NCBI RefSeq assembly: GCF_014779765.1
Contig: NZ_JACXZA010000003.1
Location: 310,001 to 374,000, forward strand
DNA length: 64,000 nt
Direction of reading: 5' to 3'
Source of the DNA: Paenibacillus terricola
GTDB taxonomy: Bacteria; Bacillota; Bacilli; Paenibacillales; Paenibacillaceae
The notes beneath the pieces are model-generated. The model made no database searches. It was not told the origin of the DNA and was given only the letters and a program-made list of their open reading frames with translations. How positions within the stretch are numbered: position 1 is the first letter of the stretch; each line of letters starts with the position of its first letter. The position numbers were made by a program, and so were the translations under genes. Shown here piece after piece: positions 42,729 to 51,300 of the stretch.

Positions 42729-45200
42729 TTATGGCTCAAGTCCCCATACGAGAGAACCACTCTGATATAACGTTACTTTGTTCCAATCGGCGTATGCCGA
42801 CTTCGTACCATCAAACGAGTAGTCATTGCTCTCGTTGAGATTCGTCCAATCCGACTTCGCAATTCGGATCTGAATATCGCCCGACTGACCGCCTGGCGCG
42901 ATTGTTCCTGCAGCTGAACTAAACGAAAGCTCCAGATATGTGTCCGCCGTTGTCTTCGCTGGGCTGATCGTGCCGAACACGCCGCTAACTGCGCTCGTGC
43001 CCACTTGCGCGTAGTCCACCCAGTAATTCAGCGATGCTGTTGACGAATCCTTCGTCAGATAGTAACGCAGCTTCAGACCGCTCAGACTTACAGCTGTCGC
43101 ACCTGTATTCTTAATGTTGAATGTTGCGTAGATCTGATTGTCGTTCGCATTGGCGTTGCTCAGTTTGTATTGAACGACGAGGCTGCTAGTTGGCGTGGTG
43201 CTGCCAGCTGGCGTTGCGCTTGCTACTGACGAATTCGTTGATTCGCCCGCGCTGTTCACAGCGCTGACAACATAGTAGTACGTCGTACCGTTCGTCAACC
43301 CCGTGTCCGTGTACGTTGTACCTGTTACACCTGTTGCAATCGTCGTGAAAGCACCACCGCTTGTCGTCGAACGTTTCACACTATAACTCGTTGCACCCGT
43401 CGAAGCTGTCCACGCCAGCGTTGCTTGCGCATTGCCCGCCGTTGCCGTCAGACCCGTCGGTGCGGAAGGGGCCGTAATTGGTGCAGTTGGTGTTGCGCTT
43501 GCCACCGATGAATTCGCCGACTCACCCGCGATGTTCACAGCGCTTACTACATAGTAATACGTTGTACCATTCGTCAGACCTGTATTGGTGTAGGAAGTAC
43601 CTGTAACGCCTGTTGCTACTGTCGTGTACGGACCGCCACTCGTCGTCGCACGCTTCACGTTATAGCTCGTTGCGCTGGTTGATGCTGTCCATGCCAGCGT
43701 CACTTGGGCGCTGCCTGAAGTTGCCGTCAGGCCCGTCGGTGCGGATGGCACTGTCGCCGGCGCGACTGGCGTCGCGCTCGCTTGCGACGAGTTCGACGAT
43801 TCGCCTGAGCTGTTAACAGCAGTCACAACGTAATAATAGGACGAGCCATTCGTCAGACCGGTGTTCGTATAGGTTGTACCTGTAACACCTGTGGCTACTG
43901 TCGTGTAAGGACCGCCGCTGACGCTTGCGCGTTTCACGTTATAGCTTGATGCGCCAGTCGACGCCGCCCATGTCAATGTCACTTGCGCGTTGCCCGCTGC
44001 TGCACTGATGCTTGCAGGTGCTGAAGGAGTGGATGCGACAACCAGCGGCTTTATTATGCGATCGAGCATCGTCTGCTTCGGCGCATTCCAAGTCTGCCAG
44101 TCATCGAGCAGCAAGCCGCCTGTATCGCCGCTGTTCGGATTGAGGCACCAGTAGGTCCAATACAGGTCGTTTTGTTTGATATAGTCGACCAGTTTATTTT
44201 GCCAGATCCCTTCCGGGCTTGTCGTATCTACACCGCGTCCGCCGAATTCGCCCATCAGAATCGGGGCAATATTGTTCTTACTGATGTAGCCCCAATACGA
44301 ATCCCACAAAGCTGGCATATTGTTCGGGAAACTCGGATCGGAGAACCACGACTGAGTCGCTACGCCGGGACCGTAATCATGCGGCGAGTAGACCAAGCGA
44401 TTCGCTACATTCAGACGAACCGGATAATTCTGTACGCCTCTTAAGTTACCTCCCCACCAGTAATTGCCGTTGTCACCCTGTACATTGGATGAGATGCCCT
44501 CTACGAGAATGAGCCAGTTCGGATTCGCCGCCAGAATGGCATTGCCTGCCCGCTCCGCCGCAAGGCGCCAGTCCGTTGCAAGGTTGCCTGTTCCCCAAGA
44601 AGCGGTGCCATGCGGCTCATTGTGAAGGTCAGCGCCGATAACCGTCGGGTTATTCGCATAATGCTGAGCCAGCATGACCCAGTCGCTAATCCAGCGCGCT
44701 TCCGAATATTGCGCCGTATACCACAGCTCAGACTGGCCGCCGGAGTCCGGACGGTGACGGTCGAGAATGATTTGGATGCCCCTATCGCCCGCTTTCTGAA
44801 CGACACGGTCCATTAGCTGCAAAGGTGTCAGACCCACAAGATCAGGGTTCGTATTCGGGTTAACGCTGACAGGCATGCTGCCTGCATCGAACATTTGGGT
44901 GGAATAAGGAAGACGAATCAAATTGTAGCCATGTGCTTTGATTTGATCCAAGAAGCTATCGAGGGAATAAGACCACAATCCATGAGGTGAATAGTTCGCT
45001 GTCTCGAAGCCAAACCAGTTGAGTCCGTTAAAAATTGCCGGATTGCCCGCTTCGTCTACAATCCGATTGCCGGAAGTATGATAGTAGCCCAGTGCTGCTG
45101 CGGCTTCCGTCTTGCGTACGCCGATCGTTGCAATCATAGAGCAGACCATCGCTGCAGTCAGCAGCATTAGGCCCCATCGTTTCATCGTGGCAGTCGCCAT
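42729..45200 (-). CDS. Secreted GH5 endoglucanase with three FN3 modules and CBM3
   Basis: This 823-residue protein has a signal peptide (about 1-34, ending near KTEAAAA), a GH5 catalytic TIM barrel (about 36-385; acid Glu in LHNEPHG, nucleophile Glu in GEFGG, and FNGLNWFGFE at the start as in Acidothermus E1-type enzymes), three FN3 modules (about 388-665) and a C-terminal CBM3 (about 670-823). It would cut internal beta-1,4 bonds in cellulose outside the cell while anchored to crystalline surfaces by the CBM. It is the last gene of the cellulase cluster. Its FN3 and CBM3 modules are nearly identical to those of its neighbours. Confidence 0.92.
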   Translation of the reverse strand: MATATMKRWGLMLLTAAMVCSMIATIGVRKTEAAAALGYYHTSGNRIVDEAGNPAIFNGLNWFGFETANYSPHGLWSYSLDSFLDQIKAHGYNLIRLPYSTQMFDAGSMPVSVNPNTNPDLVGLTPLQLMDRVVQKAGDRGIQIILDRHRPDSGGQSELWYTAQYSEARWISDWVMLAQHYANNPTVIGADLHNEPHGTASWGTGNLATDWRLAAERAGNAILAANPNWLILVEGISSNVQGDNGNYWWGGNLRGVQNYPVRLNVANRLVYSPHDYGPGVATQSWFSDPSFPNNMPALWDSYWGYISKNNIAPILMGEFGGRGVDTTSPEGIWQNKLVDYIKQNDLYWTYWCLNPNSGDTGGLLLDDWQTWNAPKQTMLDRIIKPLVVASTPSAPASISAAAGNAQVTLTWAASTGASSYNVKRASVSGGPYTTVATGVTGTTYTNTGLTNGSSYYYVVTAVNSSGESSNSSQASATPVAPATVPSAPTGLTATSGSAQVTLAWTASTSATSYNVKRATTSGGPYTTVATGVTGTSYTNTGLTNGTTYYYVVSAVNIAGESANSSVASATPTAPITAPSAPTGLTATAGNAQATLAWTASTGATSYSVKRSTTSGGAFTTIATGVTGTTYTDTGLTNGTTYYYVVSAVNSAGESTNSSVASATPAGSTTPTSSLVVQYKLSNANANDNQIYATFNIKNTGATAVSLSGLKLRYYLTKDSSTASLNYWVDYAQVGTSAVSGVFGTISPAKTTADTYLELSFSSAAGTIAPGGQSGDIQIRIAKSDWTNLNESNDYSFDGTKSAYADWNKVTLYQSGSLVWGLEP

Positions 45201-45246
45201 TACGCCATCTCTCCTCTTCTTCTACGCGAATAGAATAGAATCGTAT

Positions 45247-45270
45247 CGGAGCGCCCCGCAGGGCGCTCCG
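45247..45270 (-). other. Intercistronic stem-loop, GH44 to GH5
   Basis: CGGAGCGCCC pairs perfectly with GGGCGCTCCG around a CGCA loop. It is G+C rich and has no clear U tract, so it is more like an RNA-stabilising or processing hairpin than a full terminator. Confidence 0.75.
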
Positions 45271-45336
45271 ATTCACATTTGCCTATTGCCTGCTTGCCCT
45301 TGAGACAGGAAGCCACACACCACCTTAATGTTAGCC

Positions 45337-48291
45337 TTACGGCTCAATCCCCCAAGCGAGCGAGCCGCTGTTATACAACGTCACTTTGTTCCAGTCAGCG
45401 AACGAAGATTTCGTTCCATCGAACGAATAATCGTTGCTTTCCGAGAAGTTCGACCAGTCAGACTTCGCAATACGGACCTGGATCTCTCCTGTTTGACCGC
45501 CGGCAGCGATCGATCCCGCTGCCGAGCTGAACGACAACTCCAGATACGTGTCTGCTGTCGTCTTCGCCGGGCTGATCGTGCCGAACGCGCCGCTTACTGC
45601 ACTCGTGCCGACTTGTGCGTAATCCACCCAGTAGTTGAGCGATGCGCTCGTCGTATCTTTCGTTAGGTAATAACGCAGCTTCAGGTTGTTAAGGTTAACT
45701 GCCGTCGTGCCTGTGTTCTTAATGTTAAACGTTGCGTAGATTTGATTGTCATTCGCATTGGAGTTGCTCAGCTTGTATTGAACAACAAGGCTGCTAGGCG
45801 TTGTCGTGCTGCCGGCTGGCGTTGCGCTCGCTTGCGACGAGTTCGCCGATTCGCCTGCACTGTTCACGGCGCTGACAACATAATAGTACGTCGTGCCGTT
45901 CGTCAGGCCTGTGTTCGTATACGAAGTACCCGTCACGACTGTTGCTACCGTCGTGTACGCGCCGCCGCTTGTCATTGCACGTTTCACGTTATAGCTCGTC
46001 GCTCCGCTCGACGCCGTCCACGTCAGCGTCGCTTGGGCATTGCCAGCCGTTGCCGTCAGTCCCGTTGGTACGGACGGTACCGTCACCGGTGCTGTTGGCG
46101 TTGCGCTCGCCTGCGCGGAGTTCGACGACTCACCCGCACTGTTCACGGCGCTAACGACATAGTAGTACGTCGTGCCGTTCGTCAGCCCTGTGTTCGTGTA
46201 GGAAGTACCCGTTACGCCTGTCGCTACCGTCGTGAATGCGCCGCCGCTTGTCGTCGCACGCTTCACGTTATAACTCGTCGCGCCGCTCGACGCCGTCCAC
46301 GACAGCGTCGCTTGGGCATTGCCTGCCGCTGCAGTCAGGCCCGTTGGTACGGACGGTACCGTCACCGGTGCTGTTGGCGTTGCGCTCGCCTGCGCGGAGT
46401 TCGACGACTCACCCGCGCTGTTCACGGCGCTAACGACATAGTAGTACGTCGTGCCATTCGTCAGACCCGTGTTCGTGTACGTCGTACCCGTCACGCCTGT
46501 TGCTACTGTCGTGTACGCGCCGCCGCTTGTCGTCGCACGCTTCACGTTATAGCTAGTCGCACCGCTCGATGCCGTCCAAGACAGAACCGCTTGCGCATTG
46601 CCTGCCGCCGCGGTCAGCCCCGTAGGTGCGGAAGGAGCCGTTACCGTTGACGTACCAGGCTTAAGCACGATATGGTAAGCCGTCAGCGGCGGAATCGAAT
46701 ACGTGAATTGGTTGCCGCTAATATTCGAGACCGTGCCGATTTGTTTCAATGCCGTGCCCGTGCCGTCGAAGCCGTAGATCGCGGCGGACGTATAAGCTTG
46801 GCTGCCGGCAATTTGAATCGTCGCGTTCTGTGCGTTGTCGAAGTTTTTGTTCAACACGACCAAATGGAGCTCGTTATTCGTTGCATCTTTGACCGATGCA
46901 TAGACGGAGCTGTTCTCAACATCCGACGTGTTCGCTTTGACATGAATGTCGCCGAATTTGGAGCCGTTGCCGTCATAGTTGCGATACAGCTTGAACGCCG
47001 AATTGACGTACTCGGCATTCGGCTCCAACTGCCAGAACGAAGCGAAGTACACGCCGAGCTTGCCGAAAATGCCGAGCGCGTCCGCCTGCGCGATACCGCC
47101 CGAGATATCTCCTTCGCCGCCGTAGCTGTACTCGGTAATGCCTAATTTGGTACCTGGATAATACGTATTGATAGAAGATTGCAGCTTCGGAATGATTGGA
47201 AGATAAGACGAGAAATAATCGGCTATCCAACTCGTTTCATGGTAGGTCGAATCCCACAGTGAACGCGGCGCTTGAACGCGCGCCTTCTGCGTTTCGAGGG
47301 AGCCTGCTCCATTGAACGTGATGCGCGTACCGCCTCCCGTCGCTTCGGGATACCAGTGAACGTCGAGTACGTCGAGCAGTCGTTTGCCTGCAGTCGTGCT
47401 CGCCTGCTTCATTTTGTCGAGATAGTAATCGAGGTACCAGTTGTAGTTGCCTTTGAGCGAAGCCCAGTCTGGCGCGTCCTGCAGCGCATAGAAACCATAG
47501 AAGCCATAAGACGCCGGTCCAAAAATTTCAGCGGCAGGGTCTACCGCTTTGACCGCCTTCGAGAGCGAAACCGATCGATCGACAAGCTCTTGTGCTCCAA
47601 CTGCAGCAGGGTGAATGCGCGGATGCGTATTCGACCACAAATCCGGCTCGTTGTCCAGTGAATAGCCTTTAATGCCCGTTGCCGTCGCGGCGGAGCCGTA
47701 CTTGTTTACGAGGAAGTTCACTTCTTCGTCCATGTAAACATTATTGTCGGTTACGTCCGGCGTCAGGGAGAAGGCGCTGCCCTTAGAATTGACGACCGAA
47801 CGCCAACGCGAAGACGGAGCCGCTTCGCTCGTTGATACAGCACCGTTCTTGTCCGCAGCCGCATATCCTGCCATCTGAAGCGTGACGAGAGAATAGCTGT
47901 TGTTTGCCAGCGAAATGTCATGGAACTTGGTAACCGTCGCACCGGGCAGGCTGCAACCGCTCACGGTCGAAGCGCACATATAATCGTCGCTGGAGTGAAG
48001 CCAGTCGCTGCCCGCATTCGATGCGTTGTTCTCCCAGTTGTAGCCGGTCATCCGGTTGCCGCCTAAGCGGCGTGCCGTATAATCGGCCGTATTCGTGAAA
48101 TCTTGGTTCGTACCGTAAATATATGGACTAATATTCGTTCTTTCCGCGCTTGGATCAACGGTGATGGCAACGTTGGCGGTTGCTGCAGAAGCAGTCTGCG
48201 CCGAAGGAACAATCGAAGGAAACAGCAGCGCCGCACTCGCGACGGCGGCGATCCATTTCGCTTTCTTCTTGCTTGTATTCTTGCTTGTCAA
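45337..48291 (-). CDS. Secreted GH44 endoglucanase/xyloglucanase with three FN3 modules and CBM3
   Basis: This protein of about 984 residues has a signal peptide (to about residue 38, SAQTASA), a GH44 catalytic region (about 40-545; ISPYIYGTNQDF, acid Glu in KGYSLDNEPDLW, nucleophile Glu in LGITEYSYGGEGD), three FN3 modules (about 545-825) and CBM3 (about 830-984). GH44 enzymes cleave cellulose, carboxymethylcellulose and xyloglucan internally. The TTG at 48291 is 7 nt after AGGGGTG and is preferred; a GTG at 48312 precedes that site. It follows the double-GH6 gene, with a stem-loop in the gap. Confidence 0.9.
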   Translation of the reverse strand: MTSKNTSKKKAKWIAAVASAALLFPSIVPSAQTASAATANVAITVDPSAERTNISPYIYGTNQDFTNTADYTARRLGGNRMTGYNWENNASNAGSDWLHSSDDYMCASTVSGCSLPGATVTKFHDISLANNSYSLVTLQMAGYAAADKNGAVSTSEAAPSSRWRSVVNSKGSAFSLTPDVTDNNVYMDEEVNFLVNKYGSAATATGIKGYSLDNEPDLWSNTHPRIHPAAVGAQELVDRSVSLSKAVKAVDPAAEIFGPASYGFYGFYALQDAPDWASLKGNYNWYLDYYLDKMKQASTTAGKRLLDVLDVHWYPEATGGGTRITFNGAGSLETQKARVQAPRSLWDSTYHETSWIADYFSSYLPIIPKLQSSINTYYPGTKLGITEYSYGGEGDISGGIAQADALGIFGKLGVYFASFWQLEPNAEYVNSAFKLYRNYDGNGSKFGDIHVKANTSDVENSSVYASVKDATNNELHLVVLNKNFDNAQNATIQIAGSQAYTSAAIYGFDGTGTALKQIGTVSNISGNQFTYSIPPLTAYHIVLKPGTSTVTAPSAPTGLTAAAGNAQAVLSWTASSGATSYNVKRATTSGGAYTTVATGVTGTTYTNTGLTNGTTYYYVVSAVNSAGESSNSAQASATPTAPVTVPSVPTGLTAAAGNAQATLSWTASSGATSYNVKRATTSGGAFTTVATGVTGTSYTNTGLTNGTTYYYVVSAVNSAGESSNSAQASATPTAPVTVPSVPTGLTATAGNAQATLTWTASSGATSYNVKRAMTSGGAYTTVATVVTGTSYTNTGLTNGTTYYYVVSAVNSAGESANSSQASATPAGSTTTPSSLVVQYKLSNSNANDNQIYATFNIKNTGTTAVNLNNLKLRYYLTKDTTSASLNYWVDYAQVGTSAVSGAFGTISPAKTTADTYLELSFSSAAGSIAAGGQTGEIQVRIAKSDWSNFSESNDYSFDGTKSSFADWNKVTLYNSGSLAWGIEP

Positions 48292-48319
48292 ATCATTCAC
48301 CCCTCTTCTCACAAATAAG

Positions 48320-48354
48320 GAGAGGTCTGCGGCGCTCCGGCCGCAGCACCTCTC
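48320..48354 (-). other. Intercistronic stem-loop, GH6 to GH44
   Basis: GAGAGGT pairs with ACCTCTC and CTGCGGC with GCCGCAG, separated by one bulged base, around a GCTCCG loop. This is 14 base pairs in total and among the strongest hairpins in the cluster. Confidence 0.78.
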
Positions 48355-48384
48355 ATTTCGGTGTTGACTGATACTTATACACGC

Positions 48385-51300
48385 TTACGGCTCAATACCC
48401 CATACGAGGGAACCGCTGTTGTACAGCGTTACTTTGTTCCAGTCAGCGAACGACGACTTCGTTCCATCGAACGAGTAGTCATTGCTTTCCGAGAAATTCG
48501 TCCAGTCCGACTTCGCAATACGAACTTGGATATCGCCTGTTTGACCACCTGCAGCTATCGATCCAGCTGCCGAGCTGAACGACAGTTCCAGATAGGTGTC
48601 TGCCGTCGTCTTCGCTGGACTGATTGTGCCGAACACGCCGCTTACTGCGCTCGTGCCTACTTGTGCGTAATCCACCCAGTAGTTGAGCGATGCGCTAGTC
48701 GTATCTTTGGTCAGGTAATAACGCAGTTTCAGGTTGCTGAGGCTTACTGCTGTCGTACCTGTGTTCTTAATGTTAAACGTTGCGTAGATTTGGTTGTCAT
48801 TCGCATTGGCGTTGCTCAGCTTGTATTGAACAACGAGGCTGCTAGTCGTCGTGCTGCCAACTGGCGTTGCACTTGCGACTGACGAATTCGCTGATTCGCC
48901 TGCACTATTCACTGCGCTGACAACATAGTAGTACGTTGTGCCGTTCGTCAGGCCCGTGTCCGTATACGTCGTGCCCGTTACGCCTGTAGCGATTGTCGTG
49001 AAAGTGCCGCCGCTCGTCGTCGAACGTTTCACATTGTAGCTTGTTGCGCCTGTCGACGCTGTCCATGCCAACACCACTTGCGCATTGCCTGCCGTTGCCG
49101 TCAGACCCGTTGGTGCTGCTGGTACCGTTACTGGTGCAACTGGCGTTGCGCTTGTTTGTGCGGAGTTGGAAGACTCTCCCGCACTGTTCACCGCGCTAAC
49201 AACATAGTAGTACGTCGTGCCATTCGTCAGGCCCGTGTTCGTGTACGTCGTACCCGTAACACCCGTTGCTACCGTAGTGTAAGGGCCGCCGCTTGTCGTT
49301 GCACGTTTCACGTTATAGCTTGTTGCACCTGTAGATGCTGTCCATGCCAACACCACTTGTGCGTTGCCTGCCGTTGCCGTCAGGCCTGTCGGCGCTGCCG
49401 GAACTGCGACTGGTGCAACCGGTGTTGCACTTGCTTGTGTGGAGTTCGATGATTCACCGACACTGTTCACTGCGCTTACGACGTAATAGTACGTCGTGCC
49501 GTTCGTCAGTCCCGTATTCGTATACGTTGTGCCCGTTACACCTGTTGCTACCGTCGTGTAAGGACCGCCGCTCGTTGTTGCACGTTTCACGTTGTAGCTC
49601 GTTGCGCCTGTCGACGCTGTCCACGACAGCACCACTTGCGCATTGCCCGCCGTTGCCGTCAGACCTGTTGGCGCTGCCGGAACGGTTGCCGGAGCTACCG
49701 GCGTTGCACTAACTTGCGAAGAGTTGGACGATTCGCCTGCGCTGTTCACAGCACTAACAACGTAGTAGTACGTCGTGCCATTCGTCAGACCTGTGTTCGT
49801 GTACGTCGTACCCGTCACGCCCGTTGCTACCGTCGTGTACGCGCCGCCGCTTGTCGTTGCACGTTTTACGTTGTAGCTCGTTGCGCCCGTCGATGCCGTC
49901 CACGACAGCACCACTTGTGCATTGCCTGCCGTTGCCGTCAGACCTGTTGGCGCTGCCGGAACTGCTGCCGGTGCTGCCGGCGTTGCACTTGCTTGCGAAG
50001 AGTTCGACGATTCGCCAGCGCTGTTCACTGCGCTAACGACATAATAGTAAGTCGTGCCGTTCGTCAGACCCGTGTTCGTGTACGAAGTGCCCGTCACGCC
50101 TGTCGCTACTGTCGTGTACGTGCCGCCGCTCGTCGTCGCACGTTTCACATTATAGCTCGTTGCGCCCGTCGAAGCTGCCCATGACAGTACGACTTGTGCA
50201 TTGCCTGCCGTTGCCGTCAGGCTAGCAGGTGCTGCAGGCGTCGTAACCGTCGTCGAATAAGGAATGGCAGGGTAAGCGTTCGTTACCAGTTCAACGAACT
50301 GCGTGTGGAACCAATGGCCCGATACTGGAGCGTTAGCCAGCGCGCCCGTTGGCTTGCCGCTTGCGGCGATATACGTCGGATCGCACATTCTATCAAAACC
50401 TTTGCCTTCGTCGTTCGGGATGAGCGAGCTGGATCCGTCGGATTCGCCCGGCGGCTTCGCCCATACTAGCGCATCGATATGCGAGGATGCATAAGCTGCA
50501 GGCGCCACCGTCGGTGCTTCGCCCATGCCGGCTCCAGCTGGGTTACACCAGTTGCCGCGGTGGTAACGGCGGTCGATACGACCGGAATCCGCATAATCGT
50601 TTACCGTCGAACCGCTGGCAATCGTTGGACGGTTCGGTCCGCCCCAGCCATTGCGGGATGTGTCCACGAGGAAGCCGATCGTCGTCGGCCAGCCTTTTGC
50701 TACGAAACCGGAATAAAGCGCTGCTGTAAAATCCGCTTCATCGAAATACGGATTCCATTCATAGTAAGAGGCCGATCTCAGCGGGCTTCCGCCGACTTGA
50801 AGATCCGGGTTCGGCAGATTCGGTTCAACGAGCGGCGTCGTATTCGCCGTGTTCGTAATGAAGCCGTCAACGCTTGCTTTGCCAGCTATCGTGCCGTTGA
50901 CGACCGTCGTGATCAGGTCGATGGCAGGACCGCGGTTAGAATCCCATCCAAGCCAGCCGGAATGTCCGAGATCCATGTACGTGTACACGTTCGGAATGGC
51001 ATGCAGCTTATCCAGCGCATAGCGTGTAGCATCCACATAGATGCCGGAAGAATTCGCTGCTGCGCAGTTCGCATCGCTCAGGTTCGTAACGAGGTTCGGA
51101 AGCGAATCCGGCTCGATGATCGTCACGACGCGAATGCCCGCATATTTGGATTTGGAAAGGACGCTTGCAATGGCATCGATGTACTGCGTTTTGTACGTTG
51201 CAAGACCTGCTGCCGTCAACGGCAGCTCGCCGTTGGATGCGAGCGCTTTGCAATCGCGGCCCGGCAAATCATAGATGATGAATTGAACGGTAATCGGCGT

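Noticed and set aside
48858-50250. Regularly spaced repeats reminiscent of a CRISPR array
   Set aside because: The period is 279 bp, the whole unit is conserved and in frame, and it encodes FN3 modules.
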